Shown: positions 47,740-57,294 of the stretch, in pieces
Layout: each line of letters starts with the position of its first letter
How positions within the stretch are numbered: the stretch's first letter is position 1
Origin: Leishmania martiniquensis
Lineage: Eukaryota; Euglenozoa; Kinetoplastea; Trypanosomatida; Trypanosomatidae
Length of the DNA: 64,000 nucleotides
Assembly: GCF_017916325.1 (NCBI RefSeq)
Contig: NC_090150.1
Coordinates: 391,436-455,435, forward strand
Direction: 5' to 3'
Position numbers and translations under genes: made by a program
Notes under the pieces: generated by a model
What the model was told of the DNA's origin: nothing
Databases searched by the model: none
What the model saw: the letters and a program-made list of their open reading frames with translations, nothing else

Positions 47740-49314
47740 TCAAGGCTGTGGGGAGCTCGACGTCACCGCCTCCGGAGGAGGCGATACTAATGGCGACCGC
47801 GGCTGTACCGCCGCCTCCTCCAACGACTGCGGCGCCGTGGCCGTTGCTGTCCTATACGGCTTCAGAACCGGCGGCCGCACGCGGCGAAAGGTGAGGCAGC
47901 GGAATTGGCTGCCGATGGCGACGCAATCGTTTGGCGAGATCAGGTACGCCGAGATGTCGTCGACATAGTGCCGTTCGTACCCTTGTAGTTCGTGCGGCGC
48001 GTCCATCGGCATCTGGATCCGCTCCGAGGCGTGTACCTTCTGCAGGCTGTCGTTGTACGCCCAGTACGTCGTTGGCCCTGGCGTAACGCCAAAGCTCAGG
48101 AATGGGTAAGAGTAGCTCCCCATGGCTGGGGAGTCGATGGGCCCCATCACCACCATCTCTCGCACGCTGCAGTAGCCGCGAATATCACACAGGTAGTCCC
48201 GGCTCACGTGCGGCTCCACCAGCGCCATCGCTGGCTTGTACTTGCGAAGTGCATCGCCGACGGAGAGCGTTTCGCAGGGGAAAGTGGCGGCGAAGCTTTT
48301 GTGAACGTCGAAGCTGCTCTCGAGCGCTTCCTGCTGCTGCAACAGATGTGTGCGTCGGCGTCGGCGCTGAGCGTCCTGCCATGGCAGCTGAACCGCGCGC
48401 ACCGCCCTGGGAAGAATGCCGCTCTCGTTGAGCATCCACGCCAGGCGGCCGTTGCCGAAGAAGACGAGCACCGGTGACTCCGGCGAAAACGTCGGCAGCG
48501 GCGCGGACGACGGCGAGGCCTCCCTGGCCGCCTGCAGGAACGACCCCTCGGCCGCACAAATCTCCCCCAGCCGCCGCTGAACGTACAGGGCGACAGCCTG
48601 CAGCAGCTCTCGCGTGTAAACGATTCCGTCGTCGCTGTACAAGCTCAGCGCGCGCAGCGCTGTCATGGAGTCGAAGTCTGTGTGGAGCACATTGCGAACT
48701 TGCGGGAACGTCGAAAAGCGCACGCGCTGCTTCGGTGACTGAGCGCCTCGAACGGGCAGCATGGCGTACTCCTGCGTCACCGCGTACGGCTGGAACTGGT
48801 AGAAGGCCGACCTCTCTGCCGCGCTCGCTGCGGCCGCAGACGACACCTGTGGCGGAGGCGAGTGTCGCACATCGGCAGAGAGACTGCCAGGGACGGCGGC
48901 AGGAGGTGGTGGCAGATATGGCGCTAGCTGGAACACCTCCCGCACCACGGCGTCGTGCACGAGACGGTCGCGCGCCGTAAGCCGCGTGAAGCGACGCCGC
49001 CGGTGACTGCCGAGTTGGCGCACAAACTGCTCAAGCGAGCAGCGGTTCCAGAGGGTGTAGTCAGACGCAAAGTCGCGCTGCAGCTCATGCAGCCGGTCCC
49101 TCTTTATGTCCATGTAACACTCTAGCACCTCCTCGTAAGCGACGCCGTCGGGGCGGAGAAGATGGGCGACACCACTTGCCGGGAGGTAGCCGGTGGGCCA
49201 CTGCAGCCGTTGCTCGCGCGGAAAGAGCTTCTCAGCTGTGTGATGGTCAATGCGAGAGACCTGCCGGTGCATGCGCGAGGCCGCGTTCGTCAACGATGAG
49301 GACGGCGCCGGCAT
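47740..49314 (-). CDS. Conserved-looking protein with possible SAM-methyltransferase (Rossmann) core (524 aa)
   Basis: Function not established. The ATG at 49312-49314 is used; a second in-frame ATG (MHRQVSRIDHHTAEKLF) lies 14 codons in. Residues 20-125 are ordered and charged (DIKRDRLHELQRDFASDY). A Pro/Ala/Ser linker follows to about 170. Residues 215-270 are helical (LYSDDGIVYTRELLQAVAL). A central strand-loop-helix, SPVLVFFGNGRLAWMLNES (about 293-311), resembles the glycine loop of a class I methyltransferase (GNGRL). It is followed after a helical insert by LVEPHVSRDYLCDIRGYCS and REMVVMGPIDSPAMGSYSYP, then GVTPGPTTYWAYND and YERHYVDDISAYLISPND. These blocks look strongly conserved by composition. 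The C-terminal 50 residues are disordered. A methyltransferase-like fold is an inference from one glycine loop; the chemistry is not shown. Confidence 0.7.
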   Translation of the reverse strand: MPAPSSSLTNAASRMHRQVSRIDHHTAEKLFPREQRLQWPTGYLPASGVAHLLRPDGVAYEEVLECYMDIKRDRLHELQRDFASDYTLWNRCSLEQFVRQLGSHRRRRFTRLTARDRLVHDAVVREVFQLAPYLPPPPAAVPGSLSADVRHSPPPQVSSAAAASAAERSAFYQFQPYAVTQEYAMLPVRGAQSPKQRVRFSTFPQVRNVLHTDFDSMTALRALSLYSDDGIVYTRELLQAVALYVQRRLGEICAAEGSFLQAAREASPSSAPLPTFSPESPVLVFFGNGRLAWMLNESGILPRAVRAVQLPWQDAQRRRRRTHLLQQQEALESSFDVHKSFAATFPCETLSVGDALRKYKPAMALVEPHVSRDYLCDIRGYCSVREMVVMGPIDSPAMGSYSYPFLSFGVTPGPTTYWAYNDSLQKVHASERIQMPMDAPHELQGYERHYVDDISAYLISPNDCVAIGSQFRCLTFRRVRPPVLKPYRTATATAPQSLEEAAVQPRSPLVSPPPEAVTSSSPQP

Positions 49315-49890
49315 TCGGACCGCATGAGCGACAGCGGCAGGGATCGGGGAAGGAGACTGGGGTGTATGAGGGTGTGCGCCCGTGTGCCACTCACCACTGC
49401 CGCAAAGCAGCAGAAGGAGCGTTCAGACGGCGGAGAGAATGCAAAGGGGGGAGAGGAGGGAGAGGGAGAGGAAGCAGGGGGTGAGTGGGTGGGTCGGCTC
49501 AACACAGAATGGACGCTGGGGCTGTTGTCAGGGGGGGAGGGGAGACGAGGGAGCTGTGCAGGGACCATGGATAACGTCGGAGGAGCTGCCCGAGCTCCAC
49601 GGCGCTCTGCTGCGCGGACGCCACAGTACATGCTTCGCCCCGCTAAAACAGAAGGAAGAGAAGGCCGCAATCTCTCTCTGTGAATGTGTGCCCGTGTGCA
49701 ACATCGAAAACGGTCCCCAAAGCAGGAAAGAGAAAGGGTGCCAGTGTGTGTGTGCCTGTGGCGATGGCGGAGACAGTGAGGGAGAGGAGAGAGAGAGGAC
49801 GAAGACAACAGCCCACGAGTGAGGCCGCTCCATACTTCACCTCCTACACCCCTTCCACAGAGACACACACGCCTCTCCTGCTGCCAAATG
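49315..49890. other. Intergenic region with upstream AUG
   Basis: About 0.6 kb: the 3' UTR of the large NHL protein and 5' UTR of the 524-residue protein. Purine-rich runs at 49430-49490 and 49780-49805 are pyrimidine-rich in the transcript. An ATG at 49323-49325, out of frame with the main start, opens an 11-codon frame that overlaps the beginning of the 524-residue CDS. No other gene seen. Confidence 0.55.
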
Positions 49891-52800
49891 TCAGCCCGTC
49901 TTCGGTGGTGCAGCGCTCGACCTCGACGCCGACGGCACGCAGAAAAGTCGCAGCTGATGGGGAAAGAAGCCCACAGCTCGCGGCGCGCGTGCCGCTAATG
50001 CCGATACCGATGAGGCCCCTGTTGGCGTCATGTACAGCCTACTGCTCGACGCATGCACGCCGGCAACCGTCGCACTGAGCCGCTGCTGCTGCTGCACTCG
50101 CTTCGCTGCCAGCCCGAGAGCCACCTGCTTGTTGCACCAGCGCATCAAGCCGGCCGTCTTCGCCGTGGCGGTCGGATACGCGGTCCGGTCTACCGAGTGC
50201 GAGAAAACGGTGAGGGCAACGCGGACAAAGGACTCGACGAAGCAGGCGTACGGCAGCCCGCCATGCGTACACAACTGCGCAACAGTGCGTCTGCTGAGCA
50301 GGGCAGCGGAGGGTGTAGGCGACGATGAAGGCGGCTGCGCTTGCGGCTGAAGCGGCGCGTCTGCATCGCCCCTTGGTGCCGACGCTAAGCCCCGAAGCAT
50401 GGGTGTGGTGAGTGCATCACTAAACGCCTGCTGCATCGCCCCCATGCGTGTTAGAGACGGGAACACGTCCAGCGTGCGCCAGAGCTCTATAAAGAGCTTA
50501 AAGGTCATCACATGCAGCACTTGACTCGTGCGCTCGTAGGCTTCCTGGTTCTCCAGCGCGCTCATGGTGTAGATCTGTTGCACCTTCCACGATAGGTCTT
50601 GCTGACTCGTGGACACACTCGACAGCACGGCGGCGCCGTGTACGACATCCAGTGCTGCTGCCGTTGCAGGGACGGGCATTGCAGGGCGTGTAGTGCAGGC
50701 GCTGCCCACCGCATGGCGATTACGGTGCTTACCTACTGGAGAGCGTGCGACTGCTGGTGATGCATCGAGACGCGTGGTCGCTGGCGGCGACACGGGCCCG
50801 TGTCGCGGCTGCTGTGCCATTGCCCTCCCGCCGTCGCCAAGGTCCCGAGAGATGTCAGGACTACTAAGGGGCAGCGAGCACGCGTTCGAGGCTGCGGCTA
50901 ACGCTGCGGACAACGGTGCCTCGTACTGCGGTGAGCGGTGAAGGGTGATCGGCACACTGTACGCCTCAAAGAGCTGCCGCAGCGTCGATTCGTTGCGCTG
51001 CAGGAGGCGGAGGAGCTCGTCGAGGGCAAAGGTTTCGTGGGGTGTCAACACCCAGGGTGGAAAGAGGGCGTCCGCGTCATCGCTATTCTGCGCCGCCCAT
51101 GGCGCCTCTCCCGCCACGGCTTCTCGAACCTTGAGTGCGTCATCGCCATCTATGACGAGGCACGAAACGTCGTCGGCAGCCTCTGTGGTGGTGATGGGCG
51201 ACACAGGCGGGGTGATGACATCATCGACGCCTCCCGCTGTGTCGCCGACACCGCCGCCACATCGACGAGAGCCCATTGCCTCTTTGTAGTGGCGTCGGCG
51301 TAGCGGCGTGGCGCCTGACGAGCCGGCGTTCACCGCCGACAGTGGCGATGGTGCTCCGTGCGATGCGCGCATCGACCCCCCTGGGCCAAACGACATCGCC
51401 AAGGCCGGAATGCAGCAGACGGCGCGCTCGTACACCGCCGAATACGCAGCGACGACCTCCTCCGACGTGAGCGCGTCCAGCGAGGGAACGGTGTCCACGT
51501 ACGCGTACGTTGCTGCATCCGCGCCGTTGCGCCTGGGAGCGTTTCGGCGAGCGCTGCAGCGCCTGCTGTGCGCACCGTCACTGCCCGCGGCCTCGCTCTG
51601 CTTCGCTGTCTCCGCGCACCTCGCCGTACGCGCCCACGTGTAGAGCAGCAGCGCAGCTCTCCGAAAGCTCTGGAAGTCCATCTGAGTCACCGTGTGATAT
51701 CCCCTCCGCTGCACACCACACGCGTACAGCACCGCGGTAATGGCGCGCGCGTCCGTGGCGGCCAGTGGCACCACCAGCACATCAGAGGAGGTAGAGGGTC
51801 GGGCATGCGAAAGCGATGACGGTGCTCCTGCGGATGCGACCCCGCCTAACGCTCTCGACGACGCCGCGGGTGCACTGCTACCCTTGTGCCGTGCCCCGGC
51901 GCCACCTCTGCGGCAACTACTTTGCCGCGGTGGCACTTGGCTAAGCCTGCATAGCAGTGACGCCAGTGACGGCACGCTGCCGTCCCGGGCTACTGTGTGA
52001 GCGTCGGTGGCGGCTGCCGCTGTGACCGCTGCTTCGGCTAACTCGGCGAGGTAGTCAGCGTACCCGGTGAGCACGACGAATCGGAAGAAGGCCGTGAAGG
52101 ACATGGTGTATTGTTCCACCTGGCGGCTCTGGCGCATGGCCCACAGCGTCGGTGCGCTGCTGCGGCGACTTCCCGCGGAAGTGGTTCGCGGGTTCGCACC
52201 TCCGCTGACGCTTGTCGCTCCTGCTGCTACAGGTGCGGCGCCTGCTGTCGCGGTCATTGACGTTGTGACGGTCTTGGTTGCCAGATAATCGTACACGCAA
52301 AACAGCCGACGCACTGCCGCATCGTAGGCGCCAAGCAGCTGCCGATCGGCGTGACACGGCGGCAGGTTGCGCCGATCAGAGGCGTTCGACGCCGTTAGCG
52401 GCTCCGTGCGTGCAGTCCGACCTTGCGAGCCGTCCTGCTGCTGCGTCTGTGGCCATGGGGCGGCGTCGTCACGACCATCCGTGAAAGCCACGTTTTCGCG
52501 CTCTGTTGACCCTAATGGGCGGCCTTCTGCCGATGCCATATGCGGGGCAGTGCTGCTTCGGCTGGTGCGATGGCGCTGCATGAGTTGGTGCGCCGCCATC
52601 GCGCGCGGCGTCAGTGGCGGACTGCCTCGACCGCTCCGGTTGCTCGGCGATGTGGTGCGCCCGTGTGGCGAGCGCGACGACGACTTGCAGTCTTCGGGCT
52701 GGCGCCCTTGTGAGGGACTGCCGTCGTACTCGTCTCCCTCTTCTTGTGCCTGCCTGTGCAGCGCTCGCGGGGCTCCAGATGGTCTTGTGCGGATGGGGAC

Positions 52801-55800
52801 CTCTAGTGTGCTGCGCAGGCGCTTCTGGCGCTGCTCTGGTGCCTCATCTTGGAATCGCCCGGCATAGGTCGACGAAGGCAACACCGGCGGATTCGTGGCG
52901 AGGCCGACAGGCTGCTGCTCTGGGCTGCTGTTCCCGCTTGGCGACCGAGAGACACTCTCCATCGGCGGTGCTAGCCGCCTCTCCGCCGCGCGGCCACCGC
53001 GCCTATGGCTACCATGGCCACTCTGCACCTTGTCTTCGCCATCCTCCAGTTGAAGATGACTGCTACTGCTGCTGCTCTGCCGCGAGCTGTCTTGGCCCTC
53101 TCTTATTTTGGGGTCGCCGTCGGACCTCAGCGGCAGTGCCGCGCGCGATGGGCTACTGCTGCCCGCACAAGGTACCCGCCGGTGGCTTACTGCTGCACCA
53201 TCGCCACCGGCGTCGTCGTTGAGGGGTGCGCCGTGAAGGACCTCCACCATGTGTGGTGGCGGCATCGAAAGCAAGGATGGCTTCAGCGATAGCGCCGCCA
53301 CTGTCTTCACCGCTGCTACCGTGAGTGCATTCGTGCAGGCTGATGTGGACCGGCCCGTGATGATCGGAGGGCAGCGCGGAGGGCTTTGAAAGAGCAGCCG
53401 CTGCTGCACAGCGCGCACCGCTGCAGTCGACGTCGCTGGGGACTTGGCCGGCTTCCCATCACCGCAGACGTGCAGCACACTCAACGGCGCGCCAACGCCT
53501 TTACGGCTGCTGGCGGAGTGGCAATGAAGGCCAACCGCCTCGCTTGCAGGCGCCGAGGCGGCGGCGGCGGCGCCGCGACGCTTGCCGGATACATGACAGG
53601 AGCAGCCAGCAACGAGGCGCGGACTCAGCGGTGGCACGGATGGCGTTAGTAGCCACGGAAAGCGTAGCCGGAGGTACTGAAGGGCTTGCTGCGCGCTCTC
53701 CGCCTTGCCGCCGCCGGCTTCGTCTGCCGCCCAGCCTACCACCACGTGCTTCAGCGAGGGCGTGGCGACTTCACCGATGCTGCGGCGACCTTCAGTGGCC
53801 ACGCCCAGCTCCAGTGCACCACGGATGGCGGCGAGCACCGAGGCACCGTCCTTGTCGCCGTTGCGTGCCTCCCCCTCTACCTCGCAGTTCTCTGTGGCGT
53901 TGCCGCGGTGCTGGTTCTCGAGCACATTCCAAGGCGTCGGAGCACTACGTTGCGAAACGGGCAGCAACACCGACACAGTACCTGTTACGGCGCTTGCGGT
54001 GAAGAGCAGCGGGCTGGACGAGTAGAGGTAGGGCTGGGGGGTGATCATGGTGGAAGTGGCGGCGGCGGCGGCAGTGGTGGTGGTGGCGCTCAGCAACGTC
54101 GGGGATCGCTCCTTAATGAGTGCGCCAACGGCTAAGCAGCATGGATATACCAGCCCCCGCGGCAGCGAGTCCACGGCTGGGGTGATTGTCGCCGACGTTA
54201 GGTCCACGCCCGCCATCTCGTAGTCAGCTGGCCCGACGTAGGTGGAGACGCCGCCGCGCGCGTCGAGGATGCGGAGGGCGTGATGGGTCTGGTCGACCAG
54301 CAGCACTTGAGTGTCGCCCGTCGCGTCGGTCCACAGCGCCATGTCGCTGATGTAGCCGAAGCGCGCTCGCGACGGGACGGCACAATCGACGTAGGACGCC
54401 AGGCTTGCATCCGCTCCGGTGCACTGATCAACATCCGTATCACGCGTACATCCTGCCAGCGTCCAAACACGTGGCATCGCGAGCGCCGTGCCCGCACCTT
54501 TCCACAGCGATGACGGCCGCATTCCTTGAGGCGTAGCTGATGGAGGGCTCGATGACGACGGCTCAAGCGGCGGTGTTTGTAGCGCTCCGCCCTCGGACTC
54601 CGTGGCGGTGGCAAGGAGGGTGCTGCTGAGCGAGTGGTCAGCCGGCTTGTTCTCAGCAGAGCCCGGCTGCTCTGGTGCACTCGGGGTCTGCTGGCGCACC
54701 TCGGGCTCACCCACTGTCGGCATCTCTGACCCACTTGGGGCGGCCGCGCAGCGCGCTGACGCGGCGCCAGCGTCTGCTCCTGCCGTGCCCTCGCCGCTCT
54801 CCCGCTCAGGTTCCTGCGTCCGACGCTTACGGATGCCCGTAATAAGCCGCAAGACACTGTTCGCCCCGTCTGTGAAGAGCAACCCAGCGGAGCACCAAGC
54901 TAGCGCTGTCGCTCCACGCAGGAGCGAGGATACGCAGCTGCCATCACGGTAACCAGGGACGCCATCCACGCCCGTGATGGTGCGCACGAGATGGTTATGG
55001 AAGTTGGCGTACCGAATAGCGCAGTTACCCATATCGCTGATGAAGAGAACACTGCAGCAGCGGCGGCGGCGAAGGTACGAAACGGGGCCGACGCGGAAGT
55101 GCCTGGTCGGCGCCTGACCTCGTCCTTCATGATCTCGGGAAGCCGCCAACACCCCACCGTCAACGCCGTCATCACTGCCGCCTCCACCGCCGGCGAGGGG
55201 CCCCTTATCGTCGTCCTCGTCGTCTTCGATGCGCCAGCACAGCGCCCCCGGAGAGTGAAAGCGCGCGACGCTGAAGTGACCGTCGACGAAGCCGCGTGAA
55301 CCGCCCATCAGAGGTGTGGGCACTGCCTCCGCCATGGCAAGCGAGGGGCTAGCCGAGGAGACGGACCGGCGGCAGCGCTGGGTGCTGCAACTCGCACCAC
55401 CACCGTAGTGCGTCTCCACCGACGTGCTGCAGCGACGCGCGGCATTGCCGTAGGGTCTAGAATCACCAGGGCTGTCTGCTGCACCAGCGTGGGTGGTCGT
55501 TGACGGTTCTGCCGGCGATGGAGAGCGCGGCCCCGATGCGTCGGTGTCGGGCGAACTCTTGGCGGACCCGCGGTGACCTGAGGCGGCTGCGTGGTCGTGC
55601 GTGCTGGTATACGCCGGCTTCTTGCGAGGAAACGCAATCCCAGGCGAAGGCGCGACGGCAGGTTCCTCGTGCGTGCCCGCGGCGTGGCGTGCTGCTAACA
55701 CATCAGTGCCGTCCTCCTCGCCGTGCCTGGCAGCTGACGACACCTCCTCGGTGCTCTGCCAAACCTCCGGCGTGTAGAGCTCCGCTGGCGCAACAGCTCG

Positions 55801-57294
55801 CACCTCCATGGAGGGCAGGCGGACTTCCAGCGCCCAGATGGCGTGCTGCGCGCTGTCGGAGACAAGGAAGCGGTGCCGCAGCTGCGCTGCCGCCCGCTCG
55901 GCGCGCTGCCGCTCTTCTTCCCAAAGCAAGAAAGCCTGCTGGTGCTGCGGCGCCGCGGCGGACGCCAGTGCAGCCGAAAATGGTTCCGCCGCTCCTCCGC
56001 CCCCTTCCTCTGCTCCTCTTGCTGCCACCTCTCCGCTTCTCTCCCTGTTCCTCTCAGTGAATGGCGACGGGGTAGAGGCGGCGGCCAACGAGGAGGTCGT
56101 AGTGCTGCTGCAGTGCAGCCGATCCAGCGAAGGGGACGCCTTTGCCGCTCGCACCGCATCAGCGGACACGCACGTGGCCTCCTCCATTCCATCCGCCGCA
56201 GCTCCTTCATCGATCGCCACACCTCCATTGTTGCCTGCACGTGGAACAGCGATGCCGACGCTGTCGACGTGCTCGCCAAGACTGCCGCCTCTACGACAAA
56301 GGCTTCGCGCCTCTCTGCTGCCGTCACCGCCCACCGCCTCGTGCACAGCTGCGGTCGATTCCCCGACCACCGCTATGACATCTGTCGGCAGTGCAAAGGC
56401 GCGCTCGCGCGTCTTGTCCTCCCACGCTGCGTGCAGCACTGCCTCGTTGCACGACAGCCCGTAGACGGTGTAGTCGCGCACCCAGCCATCAAAGGCGTCC
56501 AGTGGCAGACCGCGCGCGACGCGGGACAGGGTTGGGTATGTCGCCGATGCAGCGCCCATTGGCGCCGCCATGGACGCTGATGATGCGCGGGTGGCATGTC
56601 GCTGCTCCCCCTCTAGGCGTCGAACCACACAGATGCCGCTGCGCGGGGGGCGGCGGCCAGGCGAGCTAGCGGCGAGGCGCTCCACAGTCGTCGTCTCGGT
56701 CCGCTTGTCGCAGCTCTTGCGCAACTGCCCTGCTGAGTCCACGTCGCGGTATGTGAGGAGGAAGTGGTACGAGTCGAGCGGGACGAGCTGCATTCGCGCG
56801 CGTGCCTCCTGCGACGGCGGCTTCCAGCAGGCGGAACTGGCAGATGCAGTAGTGGGCGCCCCGCGGTCGGGGGAGACGGCGCGCCATTGACCGTCTGCGC
56901 CGCGCACCACGGCGTTGGGCCGAAGTCCCGCTGCACGAGTTGACGCACGCCGAGTAGCGAGCTTGGGCGACGAGGACGTGTACGGCGCTGATCCGCCCGA
57001 GAACGGCAGGCTTGTCAAGCGCATGTGCGCGGGTGTTGTGGCGGCTGCCTCTTGCAGCTTCTGCTGCTGTTCGGTGCATTGCTGCTTCGGCGTGTACATA
57101 GGCGATACGTCGAAGGGGCCGTTAACGGAGTGCGCGAAGACATCGTCCAATGAAACGACGGTCTTGGAAAGAAAGACGGTGTCGAGGTCATACGGGCGTA
57201 CGGCGGCTGTCTCGCCAGAGGAGGAGAGGGGTGGGCTACTCGGATGCGACGGCGAAGCCGCGGGCATCGCTCCTTTTCGCGTCGACGCACTCAT
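49891..57294 (-). CDS. Very large NHL-repeat protein with C-terminal helical repeats (2467 aa)
   Basis: Start taken at the ATG 57292-57294 (MSASTRKGAMPAASP); the open frame extends eight codons further to a GTG. An ordered N-terminal block includes YDLDTVFLSKTVVSLDDVF and, later, PLDSYHFLLTYRDVDSAGQ. At about residue 740-800 are NHL-type propeller strands: VLFISDMGNCAIRYANFHN, VRTITGVDGVPGYRDGS and LLFTDGANSVLRLITGI. A second set at about 940-1030 has VWTLAGC and VLLVDQTHHALRILD. A long disordered Ser/Arg/Gly region (about 1250-1660) follows. The C-terminal 750 residues contain helical segments of a recurring type: YTMSFTAFFRFVVLTGY (about 1728), LTPHETFALDELLRLLQ, MTFKLFIELWRTLDVFP (about 2262) and YACFVESFVRVALTVF (about 2348), reminiscent of EF-hand-like modules in flagellar proteins. 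No membrane span. NHL propellers are protein-interaction scaffolds; a flagellar or cytoskeletal role is only inferred. Confidence 0.75.
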   Translation of the reverse strand: MSASTRKGAMPAASPSHPSSPPLSSSGETAAVRPYDLDTVFLSKTVVSLDDVFAHSVNGPFDVSPMYTPKQQCTEQQQKLQEAAATTPAHMRLTSLPFSGGSAPYTSSSPKLATRRASTRAAGLRPNAVVRGADGQWRAVSPDRGAPTTASASSACWKPPSQEARARMQLVPLDSYHFLLTYRDVDSAGQLRKSCDKRTETTTVERLAASSPGRRPPRSGICVVRRLEGEQRHATRASSASMAAPMGAASATYPTLSRVARGLPLDAFDGWVRDYTVYGLSCNEAVLHAAWEDKTRERAFALPTDVIAVVGESTAAVHEAVGGDGSREARSLCRRGGSLGEHVDSVGIAVPRAGNNGGVAIDEGAAADGMEEATCVSADAVRAAKASPSLDRLHCSSTTTSSLAAASTPSPFTERNRERSGEVAARGAEEGGGGAAEPFSAALASAAAPQHQQAFLLWEEERQRAERAAAQLRHRFLVSDSAQHAIWALEVRLPSMEVRAVAPAELYTPEVWQSTEEVSSAARHGEEDGTDVLAARHAAGTHEEPAVAPSPGIAFPRKKPAYTSTHDHAAASGHRGSAKSSPDTDASGPRSPSPAEPSTTTHAGAADSPGDSRPYGNAARRCSTSVETHYGGGASCSTQRCRRSVSSASPSLAMAEAVPTPLMGGSRGFVDGHFSVARFHSPGALCWRIEDDEDDDKGPLAGGGGGSDDGVDGGVLAASRDHEGRGQAPTRHFRVGPVSYLRRRRCCSVLFISDMGNCAIRYANFHNHLVRTITGVDGVPGYRDGSCVSSLLRGATALAWCSAGLLFTDGANSVLRLITGIRKRRTQEPERESGEGTAGADAGAASARCAAAPSGSEMPTVGEPEVRQQTPSAPEQPGSAENKPADHSLSSTLLATATESEGGALQTPPLEPSSSSPPSATPQGMRPSSLWKGAGTALAMPRVWTLAGCTRDTDVDQCTGADASLASYVDCAVPSRARFGYISDMALWTDATGDTQVLLVDQTHHALRILDARGGVSTYVGPADYEMAGVDLTSATITPAVDSLPRGLVYPCCLAVGALIKERSPTLLSATTTTAAAAATSTMITPQPYLYSSSPLLFTASAVTGTVSVLLPVSQRSAPTPWNVLENQHRGNATENCEVEGEARNGDKDGASVLAAIRGALELGVATEGRRSIGEVATPSLKHVVVGWAADEAGGGKAESAQQALQYLRLRFPWLLTPSVPPLSPRLVAGCSCHVSGKRRGAAAAASAPASEAVGLHCHSASSRKGVGAPLSVLHVCGDGKPAKSPATSTAAVRAVQQRLLFQSPPRCPPIITGRSTSACTNALTVAAVKTVAALSLKPSLLSMPPPHMVEVLHGAPLNDDAGGDGAAVSHRRVPCAGSSSPSRAALPLRSDGDPKIREGQDSSRQSSSSSSHLQLEDGEDKVQSGHGSHRRGGRAAERRLAPPMESVSRSPSGNSSPEQQPVGLATNPPVLPSSTYAGRFQDEAPEQRQKRLRSTLEVPIRTRPSGAPRALHRQAQEEGDEYDGSPSQGRQPEDCKSSSRSPHGRTTSPSNRSGRGSPPLTPRAMAAHQLMQRHRTSRSSTAPHMASAEGRPLGSTERENVAFTDGRDDAAPWPQTQQQDGSQGRTARTEPLTASNASDRRNLPPCHADRQLLGAYDAAVRRLFCVYDYLATKTVTTSMTATAGAAPVAAGATSVSGGANPRTTSAGSRRSSAPTLWAMRQSRQVEQYTMSFTAFFRFVVLTGYADYLAELAEAAVTAAAATDAHTVARDGSVPSLASLLCRLSQVPPRQSSCRRGGAGARHKGSSAPAASSRALGGVASAGAPSSLSHARPSTSSDVLVVPLAATDARAITAVLYACGVQRRGYHTVTQMDFQSFRRAALLLYTWARTARCAETAKQSEAAGSDGAHSRRCSARRNAPRRNGADAATYAYVDTVPSLDALTSEEVVAAYSAVYERAVCCIPALAMSFGPGGSMRASHGAPSPLSAVNAGSSGATPLRRRHYKEAMGSRRCGGGVGDTAGGVDDVITPPVSPITTTEAADDVSCLVIDGDDALKVREAVAGEAPWAAQNSDDADALFPPWVLTPHETFALDELLRLLQRNESTLRQLFEAYSVPITLHRSPQYEAPLSAALAAASNACSLPLSSPDISRDLGDGGRAMAQQPRHGPVSPPATTRLDASPAVARSPVGKHRNRHAVGSACTTRPAMPVPATAAALDVVHGAAVLSSVSTSQQDLSWKVQQIYTMSALENQEAYERTSQVLHVMTFKLFIELWRTLDVFPSLTRMGAMQQAFSDALTTPMLRGLASAPRGDADAPLQPQAQPPSSSPTPSAALLSRRTVAQLCTHGGLPYACFVESFVRVALTVFSHSVDRTAYPTATAKTAGLMRWCNKQVALGLAAKRVQQQQRLSATVAGVHASSSRLYMTPTGASSVSALAARAPRAVGFFPHQLRLFCVPSASRSSAAPPKTG

